DNA of 64,000 nucleotides, from positions 2,728,001 through 2,792,000 of the forward strand of contig OY787533.1 of the NCBI GenBank assembly GCA_963678925.1. Reading direction: 5' to 3'. Shown here one piece after another: positions 9,068-17,509 of the stretch; the first letter of the stretch is position 1, and each line of letters begins with the position of its first letter. Both the position numbers and the translations under genes were made by a program. Under the pieces are notes generated by a model that was not told the origin of the DNA, did not search any database, and saw only the letters and a list, made by a program, of their open reading frames with translations. Source of the stretch: G963665925 sp963678925 (GTDB lineage: Bacteria > Bacillota > Clostridia > Peptostreptococcales > Acidaminobacteraceae).

Positions 9068-9118
9068 GACAGGGGCCATCTCAAGTGCACAGAATCTGAA
9101 CTTATAAGAAATATGGAT

Positions 9119-9157
9119 GACTGTTCGGCATGAAATTTCAGCGGGACAGTTTTTTTA
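9119..9157 (+). terminator. Terminator after the hydroxyacid dehydrogenase gene
   Basis: ACTGTTC pairs with GGGACAGT (one G-U pair) and is followed by seven T. Confidence 0.65.
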
Positions 9158-9200
9158 TTGCCAAAAACGTCAATATATGACCTTGAAAAAACGTCATAAA

Positions 9201-9217
9201 CTCCCCGTTTGAGGGGG
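9201..9217. promoter_or_regulatory. C-run/G-run dyad upstream of asd
   Basis: CTCCCC-GTTT-GAGGGGG forms a short dyad 113 bases before asd. Similar CCCC...GAGGGGG dyads occur before lysC (11863-11881) and before the M20 gene (17417-17434). Function is unknown. Confidence 0.35.
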
Positions 9218-9329
9218 TGTATTACACAGTACGAGGAATAGTAGACCCTCTGGTTTGTATGGATAATTGAAGTATAAAAACGAAGCCAAGTGCGTAAATA
9301 TGAACTGAAAAGCAAGCGGGAGGTAGAAA

Positions 9330-10325
9330 ATGAAAAAGTTTAGGGTAGCGATTGTCGGTGCTACAGGTATGGTGGGTACGACGTTTCTAAAGGTATTGGC
9401 AGAAAAAGATTTTCCAATCAGCGAACTTCATTTGTTTGCACATCCCGACGAAGCGGGAAAGGTCATTGAATATAGAGGTACATCTTATACGGTTGAAGGT
9501 CTCGATGCGCATTCATTTGATCGCGGCATAGATATTGCGCTGTTTTCAGCGGGCGGATCGGTCAGTGAGAAATTTGCGCCAATTGCAGCGTCAAAGGGCA
9601 CGGTGGTCATTGATAACAGCAGTGCATGGCGTATGGACCCTACGGTTCCCCTAGTTGTGCCTGAAGTGAATCCTCAGGACATCAACTGGCATAGAGGCAT
9701 TATTGCAAACCCGAACTGCTCGACCATTCAGGCAGTAGTTGCACTCAAGCCGCTCTATGACAAGTATGGCATCAAGCGAATCGTGTATTCGACATATCAG
9801 GCGGTTTCCGGTTCAGGCATCAATGGCATTAAGGAAATTGAATCTGGCATGAAAGGTAAGGACCTGATGAAGGTCTATCCATATCCGATTGTGGACAATT
9901 GTCTGCCGCATATAGATGTTTTCATGCCGAATGACTATACAAAAGAAGAAATGAAGATGATTGATGAAACAAAGAAAATACTTGGCGATGATACGCTCAA
10001 GATCACAGCGACAGCTGTACGTGTTCCAGTCAAGTTCAGCCATAGTGAAAGTATTAATGTCGAGTTCAAGGACACTTATGACATCAGCGATCTCAAGAAA
10101 ACGCTTGAGGGCTCAAAGGGCATTATTGTTCAGGACGACGTATCGAGACCGCTTTATCCGGTTGCGAGAAACGCTGTAGGAACAAATGATGTGTATATCG
10201 GCCGTATCAGACGTGATTTCAGTCTGGAAAGCGGTCTCAATATGTGGGTTGTCGCTGACAATGTAAGAAAAGGCGCGGCAGCAAACGCGGTTCAAATTGC
10301 TGAACTGCTTATAGATAAACTTTAA
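9330..10325 (+). CDS. asd: Aspartate-semialdehyde dehydrogenase (phosphorylating)
   Basis: Reversibly interconverts aspartyl-4-phosphate + NADPH and aspartate semialdehyde + phosphate + NADP. The nucleotide loop GATGMVG is at residues 10-16 and the catalytic cysteine is C130 in NPNCSTIQ. Later blocks QAVSGSGI and HSESINVEF are typical. The length of 331 is normal. The start follows GGGAGG. The class III aminotransferase starts 25 bases after the stop, so the pair is one operon. That pairing, and the ectoine-type genes downstream, suggest the enzyme may run in the catabolic direction here. An ordinary role in Lys/Thr/Met synthesis is also possible. Confidence 0.96.
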   Translation: MKKFRVAIVGATGMVGTTFLKVLAEKDFPISELHLFAHPDEAGKVIEYRGTSYTVEGLDAHSFDRGIDIALFSAGGSVSEKFAPIAASKGTVVIDNSSAWRMDPTVPLVVPEVNPQDINWHRGIIANPNCSTIQAVVALKPLYDKYGIKRIVYSTYQAVSGSGINGIKEIESGMKGKDLMKVYPYPIVDNCLPHIDVFMPNDYTKEEMKMIDETKKILGDDTLKITATAVRVPVKFSHSESINVEFKDTYDISDLKKTLEGSKGIIVQDDVSRPLYPVARNAVGTNDVYIGRIRRDFSLESGLNMWVVADNVRKGAAANAVQIAELLIDKL

Positions 10326-10350
10326 TCATATAACGAGGGAGGTTATATAA

Positions 10351-11706
10351 ATGTTAGGAAAAAAATTGCCTCAAATTAATACGGCTTTGCCAGGTCCTCT
10401 GTCAAAGGCTGTCATTGAAAAAAGAGAAAAAGTGTTGCCACGTGGCGTTGGCTGTAGTGCACCTACGGTTATCAAGCGCGGCGAAGGCGCCATGTTTGAA
10501 GATCTTGACGGCAACATTTTCATGGACTGGGTTGGCGGAATCGGTGTTTTGAATGTCGGTCACTGCCATCCGGAAGTTGTGGAAGCTGCAAAAAATCAGC
10601 TGGACAAATACTTCCATGCTCAAATCAATGTTGTGCATTATCCTGAGTATATCGAGCTTTCCGAGAAAATCAGCGAGATTGCACCTGTCAAAGGTGACAA
10701 CAAGAAAACATTCTTTGCAAACTCTGGTGCGGAATGTCTAGAAAATGCTGTGAAATTTGCACGCCGTTTCACTGGCAGAAGCCAAATTGTCACATTTAAT
10801 AACGGTTTCCACGGCAGAACCCTCTTCACACTAGCTATGACTTCCAAGGTTGAGCCCTATAAAACAGGGATTGGCCCATTCCCGGGCGGCGTGTCAAAAA
10901 TGGAGTTTCCATACATGTATCGACGTCCTCTAGGTTTGGATGAAGACCAGGCTATGACTTATTACAAAGAGAAGATGAACATATTCTTTACAGAGCACTG
11001 TTCTGCCGATGATATTGCAGCAATCGTAGTGGAGCCTGTTCTTGGTGAGGGTGGATTCGTGCCTGTGCCAATCGAGTATGTTAAGGAGCTCAGAAAAGTG
11101 TGTGACGACCACGGTATTATGCTGATTGCAGACGAAGTGCAAAGTGGTTACTGCAGAACCGGTAAGATGTTCGCCAGCAACTACTGGGCTGAAGCGGGCG
11201 CTGCGCCAGATATCATGACCAGTGCAAAGTCGATTGCAGCAGGTTTGCCGCTGAGTGCTGTTACGGCCCGTGCTGAAATCATGGATGCCTGCAACCCAGG
11301 TGAAGTGGGTGGAACATACTGCGGCAATCCAGTTGCTGCGGCAGCCTCTCTTAAGACCATAGAAGTCATGGAACGCGACAAGCTTGCAGACCGTGCAATG
11401 GAAATCAATGCAATCTGTATGGAGCGCTTTGAAGCTTGGAAAAACAAATACGAAATGGTTGGCGATGTGCGCGGACTGGGCGCAATGCTGGCAATCGAGT
11501 TTGTTGAAGACAAGGTGTCAAAGAAGCCTGCTAAAAATGAAAACAGAGCCATTATTGACGCATGTGCGAAGAAGGGGCTGATTCTTCAGGAAGCAGCCAT
11601 TCGCGGGAATGCAATCCGATTCCTCATGCCGCTTGTGCTTACCGATGAGCAGCTTGTGGCAGGTCTTGATATTATTGAGAGTTCAATGGACCAGTTCATC
11701 AAGTAG
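10351..11706 (+). CDS. Class III (GabT-like) aminotransferase; candidate diaminobutyrate transaminase
   Basis: PLP aminotransferase of fold type I, class III, 451 residues. The PLP lysine is K293 in TSAKSIAAGLP and the Asp that holds the pyridine nitrogen is D261 in LIADEVQSG. In overall sequence it resembles 4-aminobutyrate transaminase (GVLNVGHCHP, NGFHGRT, VGDVRGLGAM). It shares an operon with asd, with a gap of 25 bases. The product of the ectoine enzyme DoeD, aspartate semialdehyde, is the substrate of Asd. I therefore propose that it moves the 4-amino group of 2,4-diaminobutyrate to 2-oxoglutarate. GABA, ornithine or beta-alanine remain possible donors from sequence alone. Confidence 0.85.
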   Translation: MLGKKLPQINTALPGPLSKAVIEKREKVLPRGVGCSAPTVIKRGEGAMFEDLDGNIFMDWVGGIGVLNVGHCHPEVVEAAKNQLDKYFHAQINVVHYPEYIELSEKISEIAPVKGDNKKTFFANSGAECLENAVKFARRFTGRSQIVTFNNGFHGRTLFTLAMTSKVEPYKTGIGPFPGGVSKMEFPYMYRRPLGLDEDQAMTYYKEKMNIFFTEHCSADDIAAIVVEPVLGEGGFVPVPIEYVKELRKVCDDHGIMLIADEVQSGYCRTGKMFASNYWAEAGAAPDIMTSAKSIAAGLPLSAVTARAEIMDACNPGEVGGTYCGNPVAAAASLKTIEVMERDKLADRAMEINAICMERFEAWKNKYEMVGDVRGLGAMLAIEFVEDKVSKKPAKNENRAIIDACAKKGLILQEAAIRGNAIRFLMPLVLTDEQLVAGLDIIESSMDQFIK

Positions 11707-11773
11707 GCCCAAATTATTTTACGAATACCCTTTGCGTATAGATATACAAAAACAGAATGAACCACACGCAAGT

Positions 11774-11817
11774 AAAGGCGGCGCCTCCTCGAACCCTCAT
11801 TCGACGGCGCTGCCTTT
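11774..11817 (+). terminator. Terminator after the aminotransferase gene
   Basis: AAAGGCGGCGCC pairs with GGCGCTGCCTTT with one mismatch. The tail is TTATTTG. Confidence 0.65.
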
Positions 11818-11862
11818 ATTTGCATCTATGGTGCAGGGGCGAGTAAGAGCTTTTAAAGCTGT

Positions 11863-11881
11863 CCCCCTATTTTGAGGGGGG
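11863..11881. promoter_or_regulatory. C-run/G-run dyad upstream of lysC
   Basis: CCCCC-TATTTTGA-GGGGGG, about 100 bases before lysC. It resembles the dyads at 9201 and 17417. Confidence 0.35.
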
Positions 11882-11983
11882 AAAATACAGTGATTTAGGA
11901 ATTATATAAAAGCCTCACTGCTGAGAAAATCAAGATAAGAGAAAATCCACAGCACGATGAGACTAAGAAAGAAGGTGCAGCAA

Positions 11984-13294
11984 ATGACTTTGAAAGTATG
12001 TAAGTTTGGTGGGACATCCCTGGCGGATGCGTCGCAGATGAAGAAAGTTAAGGAAATTATTGAATCGGATGAGAATCGTCGGATCATCGTTCCTTCGGCG
12101 CCTGGCAAGCGCAGCGATGACGATACGAAAATTACGGATTTGCTTCTGATGAGCAGAGAGCTCATTCATGATAAAGGCAGTTTTGAAAGCCTCTTTGACA
12201 AGGTCAAGATGCGATTTGAAGATATGATCCAAGCCCTTGAGATGAATTTCGACCTTGAGGATGCGTTTATGGATATCAGGTATAACCTTCTAAAGGGTGT
12301 TTCTGATGATTATATCGTAAGCCGAGGGGAGTATCTGAATGGCAAGCTTCTGGCAAATTACCTGGGATATGACTTCATTGACCCAGTTCAGGTGATTCGA
12401 TTTGACGAAAAGGGCATGTACGACGATGCTGCGACACAGAAGCTTCTGGAGGAGGCGTTGAAGGATGTGGATAGGGCAGTCATACCAGGATTCTATGGCG
12501 GAACAGAAAAAGGAGATGTCCGTATCTTTTCAAGAGGTGGATCGGACATTACAGGAGCTATTGTCGCACGAGCCTGTCAGGCTGATGTCTATGAAAACTG
12601 GACAGACGTATCCGGCCTGCTCATGACGGACCCGAGAATCGTGAAAGGGGCAAAGCCGATTAAGAGCATCAGCTATCAGGAGCTGCGCGAGATGTCGTCC
12701 ATGGGAGCAACGGTCATTCACGAAGACGCCGTTTATCCGGCGCAAGTGGCGGCAATCCCCATCAATATCAGAAACACCAACCGCCCTGCAGATCCAGGTA
12801 CATTCATTGAATCACACAACCGCAGTCTGGATGACTCCAGCATAACCGGCATTGCAGGGAAAAAGGACTATGCCATACTGAAGGTGATGAAGAACGGACT
12901 CAGCAAGGATAAGGTGCTGGTAGACTCACTCTTCCAGACAGCCAGCAGGCATGGCATCAACTACGAGCATATGCCGAGCACGGTGGACTCAATTTCCCTG
13001 GTTCTGCCTAAGTTGAACAAGGTGAAGACCCTCAACACGCTTATCGATGAAATCTATACCAGCGTGAATCCCGATGAAATCAAGATAGTCGATAATATTG
13101 CACTTATAGGTGTTGTCGCGTCAAACCTTTCAAACAAGCCTAAGATCATCTCAACACTCTTTGGTGTTCTCAGTACGCTGGGAATCGGTGTGAAGATGAT
13201 TGATTTGGGCTCAAATGACATTAACATTATCATAGGCGTCGACAATGAAGACTACGAATATGCCATTAAGGGCATTTACAATGCTTACAATTAA
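11984..13294 (+). CDS. lysC: Aspartate kinase
   Basis: Interconverts aspartate + ATP and aspartyl-4-phosphate + ADP. The kinase signature KFGGTSLAD begins at residue 7, and the substrate blocks FSRGGSDITGA and ENWTDVSGLL are intact. The C-terminal half has ACT-type regulatory domains (SISLVLPKLN, then IALIGVVASN). The ATG at 11984 with AAGGTG upstream is preferred to an earlier in-frame start, giving 436 residues, normal for the clostridial form. It lies near asd but behind a terminator, so it has its own promoter. In the ectoine model it would run backward and make ATP. The feedback-type ACT region equally suits a biosynthetic role. Confidence 0.95.
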   Translation: MTLKVCKFGGTSLADASQMKKVKEIIESDENRRIIVPSAPGKRSDDDTKITDLLLMSRELIHDKGSFESLFDKVKMRFEDMIQALEMNFDLEDAFMDIRYNLLKGVSDDYIVSRGEYLNGKLLANYLGYDFIDPVQVIRFDEKGMYDDAATQKLLEEALKDVDRAVIPGFYGGTEKGDVRIFSRGGSDITGAIVARACQADVYENWTDVSGLLMTDPRIVKGAKPIKSISYQELREMSSMGATVIHEDAVYPAQVAAIPINIRNTNRPADPGTFIESHNRSLDDSSITGIAGKKDYAILKVMKNGLSKDKVLVDSLFQTASRHGINYEHMPSTVDSISLVLPKLNKVKTLNTLIDEIYTSVNPDEIKIVDNIALIGVVASNLSNKPKIISTLFGVLSTLGIGVKMIDLGSNDINIIIGVDNEDYEYAIKGIYNAYN

Positions 13295-13347
13295 AAACCA
13301 CTCAATATGACCTCCAAGTAAGAAGTGTATTTATAAGAAACGACTTT

Positions 13348-13393
13348 AAAGGGCAGATATTCTAAGCCAGTGTGCGCGGTATATCGGCCCTTT
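13348..13393 (+). terminator. Hairpin after lysC, possible terminator
   Basis: AAAGGGCAGATAT (13348-13360) pairs with ATATCGGCCCTTT (13381-13393) with one mismatch. The tail is only moderately T-rich. Confidence 0.5.
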
Positions 13394-13439
13394 ATTGTCA
13401 GGTTTGGGAAAGGGATACTGCAAAGGTGAGAAGAAAACT

Positions 13440-15527
13440 ATGAAGCTGAAAACACGACTGATGCTGCTGAATTTTACGATTATACTGCTTATTCTTGTGA
13501 CAACTGTGGGGTTTGTTCTTGTGAAAAGCTACAGCTCAATTCAAGGGCTGACTGCTGAAAAAATAAGTGAAGAGGCCAAGTGGGTCTCCTCGGAAATGGC
13601 TTCCATTCTCAATCTGGCAGAGCGTGATGCCAGTCAGCTGGGAAAGGCAATTCTGTATCTGAAACGGACGGAATCCGGCCGACGGGATCTGGTTTCGGAC
13701 ATGCTCAAGGAAACGCTGATGCAAAACGAAAACTACGTCTACACCTGGGCGGCCTTTAAGAAAGACGGTTTTGACGCCAATGACACCGCTTATATCAATG
13801 CGGACGGCAGTGACGAAAGGGGCCGTTTTGCCCCCTTTTGGGGAAAAAGTGCTGAGGGACCTGTCCAGGGTGTATGCCTGAATCTGGAGGAAAAGGCCTT
13901 CTATACCCAACCAAGGGAAAACGGCTGCTTCTACATTGACAAGCCTGTGACCTATACCCTAGAAGGCAAGGAAATTACCGTGGTAAGCTTTTGTCAGCCC
14001 ATGTTTGAAAATGGCGAGTTTGTCGGGGTGGCAGGCATTGATATTTCCCTAGAACGTCTTCGGGAGCTCAATGAAGCAGTTCGGTTTTTCGAGAATGGGT
14101 ATGGCCGCATTATTTCTCAGACGGGAACCATACTGGCACATCCGGACAATGCCTTTTTTGGGGCAGAAGCTCAGGAGCATGCAAGTGGAAGCTATGAAAC
14201 CATCCTTGCGGAAATTGCAAGGGGTGGGGTCTATGCGAAAACAGTGAAGGAAGGCGAATCGGAGGAGAACTATTTGAACCTGTATCTGCCAATCCGGTTC
14301 AATGAATCAACGACCTTCTGGACCTACGGAATCGTGGTTCCTGAAGATGAGATGATGGCGGATATGAACAGGCTGACCCAAATGATGGTGGGGGTCTGCA
14401 TTATGGGCGCACTCATCTCTGGCGGCATCATGTACTGGAACAGCAGCTATATCCTGCGTACGGTTCTGTTTGAGAAGAATGGACTTGAGAAAATCGCAAG
14501 ATTCGACCTGACAGGTCGCGAAAAGAAGGTGAAAGCAGGGATGGATGAAATGGGCGATATGTCCCGTGCACTTGAGACTGTGAGGATGAATCTGTCAAAT
14601 CTCATCGGGTCTGTCTCTGGTATGACAGACCGGTTTTCCCAAAAAACAGAGACACTTAACGCGAGTACGGCCAATGTGATAAGAGGAATCGATGAAGCCA
14701 CGCGCACATCAGAGGTGCTTGCCACAAGTGCTTCAGACCAGGCGCGGGCCACTGAGTCCGGTGCGCTCCAAATCAGTTCACTTGGAAAACGTCTCGAGGA
14801 AAATGAAGGGCTGATTGCGTCTGTGGTCCATGCTTCTGCTCGGGCACAGCAGAATATTGAAGATGGCCTTGTAGTTGTCGCGGAGCTTACTCAGAAGACG
14901 CAAAGAAGTGGAGATTCTGCTTCTGAAGCATTTGACCTGATTTATCAGACCAGTCAAAGCGCCGATAAGATCAGGTCTGCAAGTGAAGTGATCGCTTCCA
15001 TTTCTGAGCAGACAAACCTCTTGGCCCTTAATGCGGCAATAGAGGCAGCCCGTGCGGGTGACGCCGGCAGAGGCTTTGCTGTGGTTGCCGAAGAAATCAG
15101 GAAACTGGCAGAGCAGTCCACAGCCTCCACAAAGGAAATCGATGTGGTTGTTGAAGAGCTTACAGGCAATGCGATGGGGGCCGTGAAGCGCATGGAGACC
15201 GTTTCGGAAATAGTCCGCCAGCAAGCGGGAAGTGTTGAGAAGACAGAAAAGACCTATATGGAAATATCAAATGCGGTGGAAAACTCCGTGCGGGCCATTG
15301 GCGAAATGCGGGATTACTCCAGCCAAATAGAGGCTTACAAGATAAAACTCATGGAAATGGTGGAGTCCCTTGCAGCGGTTGCTGAGGAAAATGCCGCAAG
15401 CTCACAGGAGGTTTCGGCCAATATGCAGATGCAGCTGATGAACACGCAGGAAATTGAAAAAGCGATAAGCGAGTTATCGCAAATCGCAGATGATTTGAAG
15501 GCTCAAATTGACCAGTTCACGCTGTAG
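13440..15527 (+). CDS. Methyl-accepting chemotaxis protein with extracytoplasmic Cache-type sensor
   Basis: Membrane chemoreceptor of about 695 residues. A first membrane segment (about residues 8-28) is followed by roughly 290 outside residues of Cache type (GVAGIDISLE, GRIISQTGTILAHPD). A second membrane segment (about 317-338) and a HAMP region come next, then the cytoplasmic four-helix signalling domain. The conserved hairpin tip SEQTNLLALNAAIEAARAG lies near residue 521. The ATG at 13440 follows AAAGGTGAG; an earlier in-frame TTG start is less likely. It sits between lysC and the sigma-54 activator, inside the proposed ectoine locus, so its ligand may be ectoine or a breakdown product. 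The sequence alone does not show the ligand. Confidence 0.93.
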   Translation: MKLKTRLMLLNFTIILLILVTTVGFVLVKSYSSIQGLTAEKISEEAKWVSSEMASILNLAERDASQLGKAILYLKRTESGRRDLVSDMLKETLMQNENYVYTWAAFKKDGFDANDTAYINADGSDERGRFAPFWGKSAEGPVQGVCLNLEEKAFYTQPRENGCFYIDKPVTYTLEGKEITVVSFCQPMFENGEFVGVAGIDISLERLRELNEAVRFFENGYGRIISQTGTILAHPDNAFFGAEAQEHASGSYETILAEIARGGVYAKTVKEGESEENYLNLYLPIRFNESTTFWTYGIVVPEDEMMADMNRLTQMMVGVCIMGALISGGIMYWNSSYILRTVLFEKNGLEKIARFDLTGREKKVKAGMDEMGDMSRALETVRMNLSNLIGSVSGMTDRFSQKTETLNASTANVIRGIDEATRTSEVLATSASDQARATESGALQISSLGKRLEENEGLIASVVHASARAQQNIEDGLVVVAELTQKTQRSGDSASEAFDLIYQTSQSADKIRSASEVIASISEQTNLLALNAAIEAARAGDAGRGFAVVAEEIRKLAEQSTASTKEIDVVVEELTGNAMGAVKRMETVSEIVRQQAGSVEKTEKTYMEISNAVENSVRAIGEMRDYSSQIEAYKIKLMEMVESLAAVAEENAASSQEVSANMQMQLMNTQEIEKAISELSQIADDLKAQIDQFTL

Positions 15528-15625
15528 GCACTTTGAAGGAGTCGTGATACACTTAAGGGAGTACAGTGTGATTTTGGGAGAGGTTACGCTGGTGCACATT
15601 GAAGTGTAAAGTCTTGGGGGAAGAT

Positions 15626-17374
15626 ATGATCCGAAATTTAAAGAAAATGGAACAGATCCTAATGGACTACTCGGTTGCCTTGTCGAAGGTCTTGAAGGTA
15701 GATGTGGACATTGTGTCCAGAGACTTCATTAGGATTGCAGGGACAGGAATTTATGAAGGTCAGTTGGGACAGGACATAACCGGTGAGGGCTTTATTTACC
15801 GGAAAGCAATTGAGTCAAAGGAGATGCAGGTCGTGAGCACACCGCGTGAGCATGAACTCTGTGAGAATTGCCCTCAGAAAAATGAGTGCGAGGAACTCTT
15901 TGAAATGTGCGCACCCATTATCTTCGATGGAGAAGTGCTGGGTGTCATTGGGCTGGTCTGTTTTACGGAAGAACAGAAGGACCATATTGTAGGCAATCTG
16001 GAAACCTATATCGATTTTATAAAGCACTATTCAGACCTGATTGCTGCAAAGGTTCACGAGTTCAATAAGAACCAGGAGAATATTCAGATTATTAAGGTTT
16101 TAAATGAAATTGTGGATAAAATTGAAGAAGGTGTCCTGATTGTCAACAGGGACAGTACGGCTGCGGCAATGAATGGTATTGCGAAGAGCATTTTAAATGT
16201 TTCAGAGTCCCAGCTCAGCATCAGTCTGACAAAGCTTGAAAAGACAGAGAACAGAATCTTTAACCGGTGCGAGTATTTGCTGGATTTTAACAACAAGACA
16301 TTTTTGCTGGCCGGAAAAATATATGATCTCAACGTCGGTGAGTTCAGCAAGCTCTTCATATTCAAAGATGCCAACCGGCTCAAGGATGAAATATTCACTC
16401 TGGCATCTATGAAAAACTCAAAGGGCATTGATAAGATCATAGGCAATTCGAGTCTGATTACGGAAGTGAAGAACAATGCCAAGTCTGTCGCAAGGCTTGG
16501 ATCTACAGTTTTCATAGGTGGGGAAAGTGGTACGGGCAAGGAACTCTTTGCCAAGGCCCTTCATGAGGAGAGTGACCGGTCCGACAAGCCCTTTGTGGCA
16601 ATAAACTGCGGGGCGATTCCTGAGAATCTCATCGAGAGTGAGCTCTTTGGATATGTGGGCGGTGCGTTTTCTGGTGCACATCCTGATGGAAAGGTCGGAA
16701 AGTTCGAGCTGGCAAACCAAGGAACGGTCTTTTTAGACGAAATAGGAGATTTGCCCCTTTACCTGCAGGTGAAGCTTTTACGGGTCATAGAGAGCAGGGA
16801 GGTTGTACGGCTCGGGTCCAATAAGACCGTGGAGATAGACGTACGCCTGATTACAGCGACAAATAAGGACCTCAGGAAGATGATTGAAGACGGTCTCTTC
16901 CGTGAAGACTTATACTACCGCCTGCATGTCATTCCACTCGAACTGCCGCCGCTTAGGGACCGTGGGTATGATATCCGAATTTTGGCAAACCATTTTATTG
17001 AAAGATACGCTCAGATTTTCTGCAAAAAGGTGAATCGTATTGACGAGGAATTTTGGAACGTTATGATGGCTTACGACTGGCCGGGAAATGTGCGTGAGCT
17101 CAAAAATACCGTGGAGTTCATTTTGAGTCTGCTTGACCCTAAGGGGGTTATTGGCTGTGAACATTTGCCATCGCGCATTCTTCACGCCAAGAACAACCGG
17201 CATGATTTTAAAATTGAGTCCTTTGATTTGGCGCATATGGAGTGCAGAATGATTAGAGCTGCGCTCGATAGCTTTGGCACCAATCAGAAGAGTAAGGAGC
17301 GTGTCGCGAAAGAATTGGGTGTGGGTATTGCAACCCTGTATCGAAAGATCAAGAAATACAATATTGAGGCCTAG
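15626..17374 (+). CDS. Sigma-54 dependent transcriptional activator with four-cysteine sensor domain
   Basis: Enhancer-binding protein of 582 residues. The N-terminal part has a cysteine group CX2CX5CX6C at C79, C82, C88 and C95, which could hold an Fe-S cluster or a metal. A PAS-like region (EEGVLIVNRDST) comes next. The AAA+ domain has Walker A GESGTGKE and the sigma-54 contact loop as GAFSGA (residues 346-351) in place of the usual GAFTGA. The C-terminus is a Fis-type helix-turn-helix (VAKELGVGIATLYRKI). The ATG at 15626 follows GGGGGA; an earlier in-frame start is weaker. Its position before the M20/DoeA/TRAP genes suggests it controls them. I found no -24/-12 promoter with correct spacing in the gaps of that cluster. 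Confidence 0.88.
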   Translation: MIRNLKKMEQILMDYSVALSKVLKVDVDIVSRDFIRIAGTGIYEGQLGQDITGEGFIYRKAIESKEMQVVSTPREHELCENCPQKNECEELFEMCAPIIFDGEVLGVIGLVCFTEEQKDHIVGNLETYIDFIKHYSDLIAAKVHEFNKNQENIQIIKVLNEIVDKIEEGVLIVNRDSTAAAMNGIAKSILNVSESQLSISLTKLEKTENRIFNRCEYLLDFNNKTFLLAGKIYDLNVGEFSKLFIFKDANRLKDEIFTLASMKNSKGIDKIIGNSSLITEVKNNAKSVARLGSTVFIGGESGTGKELFAKALHEESDRSDKPFVAINCGAIPENLIESELFGYVGGAFSGAHPDGKVGKFELANQGTVFLDEIGDLPLYLQVKLLRVIESREVVRLGSNKTVEIDVRLITATNKDLRKMIEDGLFREDLYYRLHVIPLELPPLRDRGYDIRILANHFIERYAQIFCKKVNRIDEEFWNVMMAYDWPGNVRELKNTVEFILSLLDPKGVIGCEHLPSRILHAKNNRHDFKIESFDLAHMECRMIRAALDSFGTNQKSKERVAKELGVGIATLYRKIKKYNIEA

Positions 17375-17408
17375 TGTGACCGTCTAATCCCATTGTGAAT
17401 AACTATAC

Positions 17409-17440
17409 AAAAAGCACCCCCTTGAAAGAGGGGGTGCTTT
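17409..17440 (+). terminator. Strong hairpin between activator gene and M20 gene
   Basis: AAAGCACCCCC pairs perfectly with GGGGGTGCTTT. The tail ACATATTTT is moderately T-rich. It can end the activator transcript. Its core also resembles the C-run/G-run dyads before asd and lysC. Confidence 0.7.
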
Positions 17441-17509
17441 ACATATTTTGAGGAATGGTTTCCTGATGCTCAAGCGCATATCATTAGTGTAGAAAGAGGG
17501 TGTGTGTAT

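Noticed and set aside
10351..11706. EctB-type diaminobutyrate aminotransferase of ectoine synthesis
   Set aside because: Sequence is closer to GabT than to EctB, and ectA and ectC are absent.
11707..11983. Lysine riboswitch before aspartate kinase
   Set aside because: The conserved lysine-riboswitch core was not seen; only a terminator and a C-run/G-run dyad are present.
17456..17469. TGGTTTCCTGATGC as a sigma-54 promoter for the M20 operon
   Set aside because: The distance between GG and GC is one base too short, which normally abolishes sigma-54 binding.
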